The notes beneath the pieces are model-generated. The model saw only the letters and a list, made by a program, of their open reading frames with translations, did not search any database and was not told where the DNA came from. From an uncultured Mollicutes bacterium (GTDB lineage: Bacteria > Bacillota_I > Bacilli_A > Acholeplasmatales > Anaeroplasmataceae): 8,046 bases of DNA. Of this stretch, positions 1 to 6,920 are shown in pieces (position 1 is the first letter of the stretch; every line of letters begins with the position of its first letter). The DNA is taken from contig CALCWU010000135.1 of NCBI GenBank assembly GCA_937905855.1, forward strand, positions 1 to 8,046, written 5' to 3'. The position numbers and the translations under genes are program-made.

Positions 1-2991
1 GTACTTGATTCATTACTTGATCGTGAGGCTGTAGCTAAGTTTAGAAGTGAAGCTTTAAACCCTGCACATCCTAAGACTCGTGGTACTGCTCAAAACGATG
101 ATGTTTATTTCCAAACACGTGAATTACAAAACACATATTATGCTAAGGTTCCAGGAATTGTAAATGAATATATGAAAGCAATTTCTAAAGCAACTGGTAG
201 AGAATATGCTCCATTTGTATATTATGGTGCAGAAGATGCAACTGATGTAATTGTTGCAATGGGTTCTGTTACTGAATGTGCTCGTGAGGTTGTAGATTAT
301 ATGACTGCTAAGGGTGCTAAGGTCGGAGTTTTAATTGTTCATCTATATAGACCATTTGCTAAGGAATATTTCTTGAATGCAATGCCTAAAACAGTAAAGA
401 GAATTGCTGTACTTGATAGAACTATTGAACAAGGTTCTGTTGGTGAGCCATTATATCTTGATGTTAAGGCTGTATATTATGGTGAAAAGAATGAACCTAT
501 GATTATTGGTGGACGTTATGGTCTATCTAGTAAGGATACAACTCCAGATATGGTTTATGGTGTATATAAGCATTTAGCTAGCCAAAATCCATTTGATCGT
601 TTCACTGTAGGTATTACTGATGATATTACTTATAAATCAATTGATTGTTCTGAGTCTATTGATACTGCTGATAAGGATACAACTGAATTATTATTCTTTG
701 GTCTTGGTTCAGATGGTACAGTAGGTGCTTGTAAGAACATTTCAAAGATTGTTGGTGATTACACTGATTTATATGCTCAAAGCTATGCTGCATATGATTC
801 TAAGAAGTCTGGTGGCTCTACTAGATTACATTTACGTTTTGGTAAGAAGCCAATTCGTTCAACATATTTAGTAAACAAGCCTCACTTTGTTTCATGCTCT
901 TTGGATGCATACCTAAATAAATTTGATATGATTAAGGGCTTACGTGATGGTGGTACTTTCTTATTAAATACAGTTTGTCCAGCTGATAAGATTGAAGAAT
1001 TATTACCAAATTCATATAAGATTATTTTAGCTAAGAAGCATGCTAAATTCTACATTATTAATGCATATCAAGCAGCTAAGGAATGTGGTTTCCGTGCTGG
1101 TCTTGGTGTTAATACTGTAATGCAATCTGCATTCTTTAAATTAAATCAAAATGTTATGCCTTATGATGAGGCGTTACAACATATGAAGGAATTTGCAACT
1201 AAGACTTATTTACGTAAAGGTCAAGAGCTTGTTGATTCTAACCATAAAGCAATTGATCTTGGTGGAACAAGATTAGTCGAGGTTCCTGTTAATCCAGAGT
1301 GGGCTAACCTAACTGCTGAGGTTAAGAAGGTTGATAATAGTCGTCCTAAGTTTGTTCGTGAGATTGCTGATGTAATCAATTCAATTGAAGGTGATACACT
1401 ACCATTATCAGCATTCAAGGATTATCCTGATGCACATATGCCTCAGGGTACTGCTGCTTATGAAAAGCGTGGTGTTGCAACTGATGTTCCTCTATGGAAT
1501 CCAGAAAATTGTATTCAATGTAACCAATGTGCATTTGCATGTCCACATGCTGCAATTCGTCCATTCCTTTGCACTGAGGAAGAGGTTAAGAATGCTCCAG
1601 AGGGCGCTAAGTTCTTAGACGCAACAGGCTTTAAGGGCTATAAGTATAGTTTATCAGTTTCAGTTCTTGATTGTACTGGCTGTGGTGTTTGCTTAACAGT
1701 ATGTCCTGGTAAGCCACAAAAGGCTGCAGATGGTACAGTTGTTAAGGCTAAGGCTTTAACATCTCATCCAATGGGAGCTGCTCGTGAAAATCATGAGGCT
1801 GAAATTAGTGCTTATTTCTATAACCATGTATCATATAAGGGTGATGTAGCTGGAAATGCTAATGTTAAGAATGTTCAATTCTCTAAACCTTTATTTGAAT
1901 TTAGTGGTGCATGTGGTGGTTGTGGTGAAACTCCATATGTTAAGGCTGTATCTCAATTATTTGGTGATCGTATGCTTGTAGCTAATGCTACTGGATGCTC
2001 ATCAATTTATTCAGGATCTTATCCATCTTCACCATATACAACAAATGCAAATGGTCGTGGACCAGCTTGGGCTAACTCATTATTTGAGGATAATGCTGAA
2101 TTTGGCTTTGGTATGAGAATGGCTGTTGAAACATTACGTGATCGTATCCAAAATGTTATGGTATTAAATTATGATGAAATGCCTGCTGATGTTAAGGCAT
2201 TATGTGAGGAATGGGTATTAAATCGTACTTCAGGTGAAAAGACTAAGGAGCTTGCTCCAAAGATTGTTGAAGCTATGAGTAATATTAATGCTCCATATGC
2301 TAAAGAAATTTTATCATTAAAGGATTATTTAGTTAAGATTTCTCAATGGATCATCGGTGGTGATGGTTGGGCTTATGATATCGGATATGGTGGATTAGAC
2401 CATGTTATTGCTAACAATCAAGATGTTAATATCTTAGTTGTTGATACAGAGGTTTATTCGAATACTGGTGGTCAGGCATCTAAGTCAAGCCGTATTGGTG
2501 CAATTGCTAAATTTGCTGCTGCAGGTAAACCTGTTAAGAAAAAGGATTTAGCTTCAATTGCAATGAGCTGTGGTCATGTTTATGTTGCAACTATTTGTCA
2601 TGGTGCTAATCCTAACCAAGTTATTAAGGCTTTAAAGGAAGCTGAAGCTTACAATGGTCCATCTATTGTAATCGCTTATGCTCCATGTATTGCTCATAAT
2701 ATTAAGAAGGGCTTATATATGTCACAAATGGAAGCTAAGCTTGCTACTGAATGTGGATATTGGCCAATTTTCAGATTCAACCCTGAATTGAAAGAGGAAG
2801 GCAAGAATCCATTTACACTTGATTGCAAGGAACCTAACTGGGATAAGTATAATGACTTCCTAATGAATGAAGGTCGTTATGCTCAATTAACAAAGGTTAA
2901 TCCAGAAAAGGCTCAAATCTTACTTGAAACTAACAAGAAGGATGCAATGGAGCGTTGGGCTAAATATAAAGCAATGGCTGATGCTGAATAA
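1..2991 (+). CDS. nifJ: Pyruvate:ferredoxin (flavodoxin) oxidoreductase, 5'-truncated by the window edge
   Basis: This cytoplasmic enzyme oxidises pyruvate with CoA to acetyl-CoA and CO2, passing electrons to ferredoxin or flavodoxin in anaerobes. The frame is open from base 1, so the ATG at 172 is internal. About 996 residues are present, against roughly 1170-1200 for the family, so some 200 N-terminal residues lie outside. Numbered from base 1, the segment RGTAQNDDVYFQ near the start is typical PFOR. A two-[4Fe-4S] ferredoxin domain has CxxCxxCxxxC at 504/507/510/514 and at 558/561/564/568. The proximal-cluster cysteines are C638 and C641 (GACGGCGETPY), C666 (ATGCSS) and C866 (ICHGANP). The thiamine-diphosphate site shows GDGWAYDIG at 787-795 and DTEVYSNTGGQ at 815-825. 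All cofactor ligands expected in this part are present, so the enzyme looks functional. Codon use is richer in GGT, GCT and CGT than downstream genes, consistent with high expression. Two hairpins follow its stop. Confidence 0.97.
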   Translation, partial: VLDSLLDREAVAKFRSEALNPAHPKTRGTAQNDDVYFQTRELQNTYYAKVPGIVNEYMKAISKATGREYAPFVYYGAEDATDVIVAMGSVTECAREVVDYMTAKGAKVGVLIVHLYRPFAKEYFLNAMPKTVKRIAVLDRTIEQGSVGEPLYLDVKAVYYGEKNEPMIIGGRYGLSSKDTTPDMVYGVYKHLASQNPFDRFTVGITDDITYKSIDCSESIDTADKDTTELLFFGLGSDGTVGACKNISKIVGDYTDLYAQSYAAYDSKKSGGSTRLHLRFGKKPIRSTYLVNKPHFVSCSLDAYLNKFDMIKGLRDGGTFLLNTVCPADKIEELLPNSYKIILAKKHAKFYIINAYQAAKECGFRAGLGVNTVMQSAFFKLNQNVMPYDEALQHMKEFATKTYLRKGQELVDSNHKAIDLGGTRLVEVPVNPEWANLTAEVKKVDNSRPKFVREIADVINSIEGDTLPLSAFKDYPDAHMPQGTAAYEKRGVATDVPLWNPENCIQCNQCAFACPHAAIRPFLCTEEEVKNAPEGAKFLDATGFKGYKYSLSVSVLDCTGCGVCLTVCPGKPQKAADGTVVKAKALTSHPMGAARENHEAEISAYFYNHVSYKGDVAGNANVKNVQFSKPLFEFSGACGGCGETPYVKAVSQLFGDRMLVANATGCSSIYSGSYPSSPYTTNANGRGPAWANSLFEDNAEFGFGMRMAVETLRDRIQNVMVLNYDEMPADVKALCEEWVLNRTSGEKTKELAPKIVEAMSNINAPYAKEILSLKDYLVKISQWIIGGDGWAYDIGYGGLDHVIANNQDVNILVVDTEVYSNTGGQASKSSRIGAIAKFAAAGKPVKKKDLASIAMSCGHVYVATICHGANPNQVIKALKEAEAYNGPSIVIAYAPCIAHNIKKGLYMSQMEAKLATECGYWPIFRFNPELKEEGKNPFTLDCKEPNWDKYNDFLMNEGRYAQLTKVNPEKAQILLETNKKDAMERWAKYKAMADAE

Positions 2992-3005
2992 TTAAAAAAA
3001 TGAGA

Positions 3006-3035
3006 GCTTTAGGAATATTTCCTAAAGCCCTTTTT
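3006..3035 (+). terminator. Intrinsic terminator of nifJ
   Basis: A perfect 10-bp inverted repeat (GCTTTAGGAA at 3006-3015, TTCCTAAAGC at 3019-3028) with a TAT loop is followed by CC and five T residues at 3031-3035. It begins 14 bases after the nifJ stop codon, so it most simply ends the nifJ transcript. Confidence 0.9.
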
Positions 3036-3042
3036 GTATAAT

Positions 3043-3075
3043 AAAAAGGCACAAATTAATGTGCCTCTATTTTTT
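3043..3075. terminator. Bidirectional intrinsic terminator between convergent genes
   Basis: A 7-bp stem (AGGCACA at 3047-3053, TGTGCCT at 3060-3066) with a 6-base loop has six T at 3070-3075 on the plus side and five A at 3043-3047 on the other. Read on the minus strand those A residues form a T-run. It can therefore back up nifJ termination and terminate the minus-strand membrane-protein gene, which ends at 3079. Confidence 0.85.
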
Positions 3076-3078
3076 ATG

Positions 3079-3861
3079 TTACTTAGATATTACCTTAATA
3101 TCATTTTTGAATTCATAAGGATGTGTTTTTGAATTCATTAAATGATAGAAGAATTCTTGATTATCTTTATATATTGCACAGCAAACAATCATACCTAACG
3201 CCCCACCAACGAAATCACAAATCAAATCCTCCATTGTGTCCATTAAAGCGTATTTGTAGCCCTTAGGCTCACGGAAGAATGTTGCAATTTCAGCATCTGT
3301 TCCTTTTAGAATTTTAAAGGCATCACCATTATTCCATAATTCTTTAACCTCAGGAATGAACTTTTGCATATTTGTTCCAAAAAGTGAATCAATGGTAAAT
3401 TCAATTAATTCCCATGTTGACCCAACAGCCATACAAAAACAAAAGCTTGTATAGGCAATAACAATCATTGATTTTCTTTTGTTTGGTTCATTGAAGAATT
3501 GATTTCCAATCATATATCCTAAAAATGCTAAGAAGAAGGCCATGAGTACATGGAGGAATGAATCCCAGAATGATATTTTATAATAGAATTCACATACCTC
3601 GCCAAGAAAAACAGCACAAAATACATAGATTGCTAAGAACAAAGATACGGAGAAGCTTACTTTAACCTGAAATAGCTTTTCAACTATTCTTGGTAGGAAT
3701 AAGCAAACAACTGCAACGATACATTCAATTGCCGATAAGACTGCTTGAGAATGTGATAAGGTCATTTCTTTATATAGATTTGCTATTGAATAAACAAAGC
3801 TAAAAAAATAAAATGTAATTGCTATTATATAGAATAATTTGTATTTTTTCTTTTCTGACAT
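3079..3861 (-). CDS. Six-helix integral membrane protein, YjdF/DUF2238-like
   Basis: The predicted protein has 260 residues; its molecular function is unknown. I chose the start at 3861 (MSEKKKYK) because GGAGG lies 5 bases upstream on the minus strand. The earlier in-frame ATG at 3882 would place that Shine-Dalgarno inside the gene. About six hydrophobic helices are visible, near residues 9-28, 40-58, 69-92, 99-122, 131-158 and 212-231. Several carry conserved-looking polar residues: GE at 87-88, WDSFLH at 99-104, WELIE at 150-154, and DTMEDLICD at 208-216 followed by GG. Acidic and Trp/His residues inside helices, in this order, match my recollection of the YjdF/DUF2238 family; this was not searched. 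The loop between helices 5 and 6 (about 160-205) is long and charged. The gene is monocistronic, convergent with nifJ and divergent from the asparagine-synthetase-like gene, with its own promoter and terminator. Confidence 0.8.
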   Translation of the reverse strand: MSEKKKYKLFYIIAITFYFFSFVYSIANLYKEMTLSHSQAVLSAIECIVAVVCLFLPRIVEKLFQVKVSFSVSLFLAIYVFCAVFLGEVCEFYYKISFWDSFLHVLMAFFLAFLGYMIGNQFFNEPNKRKSMIVIAYTSFCFCMAVGSTWELIEFTIDSLFGTNMQKFIPEVKELWNNGDAFKILKGTDAEIATFFREPKGYKYALMDTMEDLICDFVGGALGMIVCCAIYKDNQEFFYHLMNSKTHPYEFKNDIKVISK

Positions 3862-3866
3862 AAAAA

Positions 3867-3871
3867 CCTCC
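3867..3871 (-). promoter_or_regulatory. Shine-Dalgarno deciding the start of the YjdF-like gene
   Basis: On the minus strand this reads GGAGG, followed by five T and then ATG (3861-3859). It falls downstream of the longer ORF's ATG at 3882, so the shorter start is preferred. Confidence 0.85.
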
Positions 3872-3894
3872 AAAATGTACAATATACCTTACAT

Positions 3895-3923
3895 AATATA
3901 GCATATTCCCATTTATTTTGCAA
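3895..3923 (-). promoter_or_regulatory. Sigma-70/SigA-type promoter for the YjdF-like gene
   Basis: On the minus strand TTGCAA (3923-3918) is separated by 17 bases from TATATT (3900-3895). This is a good housekeeping-type -35/-10 pair. It lies 23 bases before the Shine-Dalgarno, so it would give a short leader. Confidence 0.65.
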
Positions 3924-3958
3924 TAATTATTTATGAATATAGCACATTTTGTAAAAAA

Positions 3959-5668
3959 ATGTCATATGTTAATTTTGGGTGTTTTGAATTGAATGATTTT
4001 TGTTTGATTAAAGGCTTTGATGCTAATGATATTAATTTAGATAAGCATATTATCTTTAATGATTGTTTATTATATTATGGTAATTTACAAACAGCATTTA
4101 ATAATAATTCATTGTTATGTTTTAAGGGTGAATTATATGAGGTTGATTTATTTAAGGATTCTTTAAATATTGATGTTAGCTTGTTTAATTTTGCTGAGCT
4201 TTTATTAATGTATATAAACAAATATGGAATTGATAGCATAAATGATTTATATGGCTTTTTTTCTTTTGTTTATATCAATAATGATGGCGTTTATTTAGGA
4301 AGAGATCATATAGGAATAAAGAGTGCATATTATTATAACAATGGCCAAAAAGTAATTGTTGCAAGTAAAAAAGGGGAAATATTAAAAAGATTAGATAATA
4401 TTGTTGTTGATAAGGATGGTTTATGTGAACTTTTTGGAATGGGACCATCAAATAGCTTAGGAAAAACTCTTTACAAGGGAGTATTTGAAGTTGGCATCGG
4501 CTCATATTTAAAAATTACTGATAAGCTTGAAGAAATTACTTATTTTAAGCTTAAAGATTATGAATTTAATGACAACTTTGATGAAGCTAAAGAAAAATTA
4601 AAGGATTTATTAAATAAGGCAATTAGAAGAATGATTCCAAATGATAAATATGCTTCATTACTCTCTGGTGGATTAGACTCAACAATTATAACTCTTATGG
4701 CCCAAAAATATAATGATAAGCTTGAAAGCTTTAGTATCAATTATGAGGATAATGACAAGGATTTTGTTGCTAACAGCTTTGAAACGTCTAGTGATGCAAT
4801 GAATATAAAATATGTTGTTAACCCTAATGAATTAAAGCATAATGAGCTTTTAATAACAAATAATCAAGTAATTGATAATTTAAAAAGAGCAGTGTTATTA
4901 AGAGATGCTCCGGGAATGACAACTATTGACTCTTCATTAATTTATTTGCTAGAGGGTATTAAAAAGAAGGGCTTTAGCAAGGTTTTTAGTGGTGAATGTA
5001 GTGATGAATTGATTTGTGGCTATAGGTGGAGCTATGCTAAAGGTGAGTTAAATTCATTTCCTTGGATTAGAGGAACTACTGTTAAGCAAAGACTAATTAA
5101 TAAGTCAATTAAATTAGATTTGGATAAATATGTTAAAGGTGAATATATTTCATTTATTAATAAAATTAATGCTAATGATGAAGATAAATTAATTTATCAG
5201 CTTAATATTAATTATTTTATGCAAAATTTGTTAAAAAGAGCAAGTGAAATTGCCGATGGATTAGATATTTGTATGCTTGTTCCTTTTGCTGACAAAGATT
5301 TTGTAAAATATTTATATAATGTGGTCTTCAATTATAAATATTTTGATAAAACTGAAAAGTATATTTTAAGGGAAGCTTATAGGGATATTCTTCCAGATGA
5401 AATATATAAAAGAAAAAAGAGTCCTTATCCTAAAAGTCAAAGTAAAAAATTAGCTAATAGTTTAATTTTAAAATTACAAGAGGCTTTAAAAGGAGAAAGT
5501 ATATTAACTGAACTTATTGATCGTGATGAGCTAAATAAAATAATTGAGGCCAAGGAGTTTGATTTTCCATGGTATGGTCAACTACTTAGAAAAAATGAGC
5601 TTATTGCTTATTTATATCAAATTCATCTTTGGGGTCAAGAATATAAGATACAATTAGATTTAAAATAG
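3959..5668 (+). CDS. Asparagine synthetase-like protein with degenerate glutaminase domain
   Basis: The 569-residue homologue is slightly shorter than the ~600-630 of AsnB/AsnO. AsnB enzymes activate aspartate with ATP and aminate it with ammonia released from glutamine. The synthetase half looks intact. It has the PP-loop SGGLDS at 236-241, SGECSDE at 344-350 (normally SGEC/G-A/S-DE), a GLDICMLVPF segment at 434-443, RKKSPYP at 485-491 as in Firmicutes AsnB, and a WYGQLL...AYL C-terminus. The N-terminal half keeps only echoes: KGELYE at 56-61 for NGEIYN, and GRDHIGIKSAYYY at 114-126 for ARDRFGIKPxYY. The Cys-2 nucleophile is missing (MSYVNFGC). The RGPD and GHRRLSI motifs are not recognisable. 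It may use free ammonia, act on another amine as beta-lactam synthetases and lasso cyclases do, or be decaying. The ATG at 3959 has no clear Shine-Dalgarno, but no upstream in-frame ATG, GTG or TTG was found. Its product is therefore left without a gene symbol. Confidence 0.85.
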   Translation: MSYVNFGCFELNDFCLIKGFDANDINLDKHIIFNDCLLYYGNLQTAFNNNSLLCFKGELYEVDLFKDSLNIDVSLFNFAELLLMYINKYGIDSINDLYGFFSFVYINNDGVYLGRDHIGIKSAYYYNNGQKVIVASKKGEILKRLDNIVVDKDGLCELFGMGPSNSLGKTLYKGVFEVGIGSYLKITDKLEEITYFKLKDYEFNDNFDEAKEKLKDLLNKAIRRMIPNDKYASLLSGGLDSTIITLMAQKYNDKLESFSINYEDNDKDFVANSFETSSDAMNIKYVVNPNELKHNELLITNNQVIDNLKRAVLLRDAPGMTTIDSSLIYLLEGIKKKGFSKVFSGECSDELICGYRWSYAKGELNSFPWIRGTTVKQRLINKSIKLDLDKYVKGEYISFINKINANDEDKLIYQLNINYFMQNLLKRASEIADGLDICMLVPFADKDFVKYLYNVVFNYKYFDKTEKYILREAYRDILPDEIYKRKKSPYPKSQSKKLANSLILKLQEALKGESILTELIDRDELNKIIEAKEFDFPWYGQLLRKNELIAYLYQIHLWGQEYKIQLDLK

Positions 5669-5698
5669 GCAAAGTCCTATTTTATTTTTTTCTTTTTT
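5661..5698 (+). terminator. Intrinsic terminator overlapping the end of the asparagine-synthetase-like gene
   Basis: A 9-bp stem (TAAAATAGG at 5661-5669, CCTATTTTA at 5676-5684) with a CAAAGT loop is followed by a T-rich tract at 5685-5698. The stop codon TAG (5666-5668) lies in the ascending arm, so the gene end and the terminator share bases. Confidence 0.85.
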
Positions 5699-5699
5699 G

Positions 5700-5708
5700 T
5701 GGTAAAAT
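5700..5708 (+). promoter_or_regulatory. Extended -10 promoter for the lipoprotein gene
   Basis: TGG followed by TAAAAT fits an extended -10 element (TGnTATAAT-like). No convincing -35 is seen in the T-rich terminator tail just upstream. It lies 11 bases before the GAGGAG Shine-Dalgarno (5720-5725) of the next gene. Confidence 0.5.
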
Positions 5709-5733
5709 AAACGAAATACGAGGAGTGAATTAA

Positions 5734-6315
5734 ATGAAGAAAATTTTAATTGCTTTAATGATGATCTTTTTATTATGTGGTTGTAGAAATGTCCCATATA
5801 CTGAAGATGAAATTAATAATATTAAGGATTATATTATAAATACTAAAATTAAGTGTGATGATATGTATAGCTCGTTATCATTAAAAATAGATGAACGTGA
5901 TGAGGAGTATTCACGTAACGAGAACAGCTATTGGTATAAAATAAATGGTGAAAATCGTGATTTTAAATATAATGATGGGAATGTTTCGGTAACTGTTGAT
6001 GATGAGCTTGTTGAAACATTTGCTATGAGCTATGATGATTTTGTTAATAAATATGGGGCATTTTATGTTACATTAAGTGATTTTAATTATTCGAAAATTA
6101 AAACAAGAATAGTAGGAAAATCTGAATACTACGAATTTACTATGCCAAATAGTACCTGTAATGTTGTTGTTCCCAGTCTTAAAAATGACGAAGAAATTAT
6201 TTTGACGGGACTAAGATTAATATTTAGAGCAGATAGTAGTTCTAATTTAAATAGATCATATCTAACAATTTACGGATATTATAATGGTGCTCCGCAAACA
6301 ATTGAAATATATTAA
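5734..6315 (+). CDS. Small lipoprotein of unknown function
   Basis: The predicted protein has 193 residues and is probably exported and lipid-anchored on the outer face of the cell membrane. The N-terminus is a short lipoprotein signal: KK at 2-3, a hydrophobic stretch at 4-14, and the lipobox LCGC at 14-17 with C17 as the acylated residue. The start is well supported by GAGGAG at 5720-5725, 8 bases before the ATG. The mature part is hydrophilic, rich in Asp, Glu, Asn and Tyr, and appears to consist mostly of short beta-strand-like segments. Two further cysteines (C41 and C142) could pair, but this is speculation. I do not recognise a family. It has its own putative promoter after the preceding terminator, and 74 bases with no clear terminator separate it from the GerW-like gene. 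It may thus be partly co-transcribed with the genes that follow. Confidence 0.82.
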   Translation: MKKILIALMMIFLLCGCRNVPYTEDEINNIKDYIINTKIKCDDMYSSLSLKIDERDEEYSRNENSYWYKINGENRDFKYNDGNVSVTVDDELVETFAMSYDDFVNKYGAFYVTLSDFNYSKIKTRIVGKSEYYEFTMPNSTCNVVVPSLKNDEEIILTGLRLIFRADSSSNLNRSYLTIYGYYNGAPQTIEIY

Positions 6316-6389
6316 TAACCAAAAAACTAAAGCCTGCATATATTAGAATGAAGAGTTATGCTCTTTAATTTAAATATGGAGGTTTTTTT

Positions 6390-6715
6390 ATGGAAGAGCT
6401 AAATAAAATATTTGATTTGTTAAAAACAAATATTGTTGCTGGAGAAGGAATAGGTGTAAATGATAATACAACAATATTATTCCTATTTTTAAAACTAAGA
6501 TAAATTATTTTTCTTTAGTTACAAATATTAAAGATAATGGTGGTAATGCCTTAAATGGTAGTTTGAATTATGAGCCAATTTGTTTCTTACAAATAAAGGA
6601 TGGAATTACAACAATTATTCCTATACATAATGAAAGAGAAAGTATTATGGAAGGAATTCCTAAGTTTTTTGAGGGCTTCGATCTTAACAATTTAATAAAG
6701 GGGATAAAGGCATGA
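6390..6715 (+). pseudogene. GerW/YtfJ-family sporulation protein, split by a -1 frameshift
   Basis: The ATG at 6390 follows GGAGG (6378-6382) by 7 bases, but the frame stops at TAA 6501-6503 after 37 codons. The frame one base back is open from 6467 to TGA 6713-6715. Joined, the two give about 108 residues resembling the GerW/YtfJ family of Firmicutes spore proteins. The first part gives VNDNTTI and the second continues IIPIFKTKINYF, then EPICFLQIKDG and TTIIPIHNE. These match the family's pattern of a TTIIPI strand, a PVAFLVI-like strand and a final LLPI-like strand. The glycine-rich FGFGAGGG stretch is poorly kept. The family match and the conserved IIPI place the shift near 6474-6476, best explained by one lost base. 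A sequencing error or recoding remains possible. The family was assigned from memory of its pattern, not from a search. The downstream gene overlaps its end by ATGA. Confidence 0.68.
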
Positions 6716-6909
6716 ATCCTTATTATTACTATTATCCAAGAGGATATCAAAATGAGCGCTTTGCGGGACCCATTTTACCATTTTTGGCAGGAGTATTAGT
6801 AACTACACCATTTATATTTTTAAATAAAAATCAGTCTCAGGTACAGCCATATTATCCACCACAGCCTTATATGACATATAATCCTTATATGCCTTATCGT
6901 CCGTATTAA
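6712..6909 (+). CDS. Small Tyr/Pro-rich single-pass membrane protein
   Basis: The product has 65 residues and contains 13 tyrosines and 12 prolines. It opens with an MNP-YYYYY run. A hydrophobic segment at about 19-37 (GPILPFLAGVLVTTPFIFL) can span the membrane. A Gln/Pro/Tyr-rich tail with repeated PY, QPY, NPY and RPY units ends the protein. The start codon overlaps the stop of the GerW-like frame in an ATGA (6712-6715). GGGG at 6700-6703 lies 8 bases before the ATG, so translation is probably coupled. Small proteins of this build (a Tyr-rich start, an RF-x-G-x-x-xPF hydrophobic core and a Pro/Tyr tail) occur widely in spore-forming Firmicutes and are uncharacterised or envelope/coat-associated. 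That comparison is from memory. No enzymatic motif is present. Location next to a GerW relic is compatible with a sporulation or envelope role, but this is inference. Confidence 0.75.
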   Translation: MNPYYYYYPRGYQNERFAGPILPFLAGVLVTTPFIFLNKNQSQVQPYYPPQPYMTYNPYMPYRPY

Positions 6910-6920
6910 TGAATAAAAGA

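Noticed and set aside
172..174. ATG at 172 as the start of PFOR
   Set aside because: The frame is open back to base 1 and the upstream codons encode typical PFOR sequence, so this methionine is internal.
1221..1418. Minus-strand 65-codon ORF inside nifJ
   Set aside because: It is a shadow of a strongly conserved gene, with no Shine-Dalgarno or recognisable product. The same applies to the plus-frame ORF at 1385-1618.
3862..3882. Longer start for the YjdF-like gene at 3882
   Set aside because: The Shine-Dalgarno GGAGG lies downstream of that ATG and 5 bases before the ATG at 3861.
4275..4740. Two minus-strand ORFs inside the Asn-synthetase-like gene
   Set aside because: They are antiparallel to an evident coding frame with family motifs and resemble chance open frames in AT-rich DNA.
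6349..6367. Hairpin TGAAGAG/CTCTTTA as a terminator after the lipoprotein
   Set aside because: The stem is short, includes a G-U pair and lacks a following T-run, so it is not a convincing terminator.
6504..6715. Second half of the GerW-like frame as an independent gene
   Set aside because: It has no start codon with a ribosome site near its beginning, and its first residues continue the family pattern begun in the other frame.
6568..6750. Minus-strand 60-codon ORF across the GerW-like gene
   Set aside because: The plus strand carries two coding frames joined by an ATGA overlap here; the minus frame shows no independent support.
3959..6909. Lasso-peptide or other RiPP cluster built around the Asn-synthetase-like gene
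   Set aside because: No precursor-like peptide with leader, no B-type transglutaminase-like protease and no exporter is present, and a terminator separates the gene from those downstream. The synthetase half most resembles ordinary Firmicutes AsnB.
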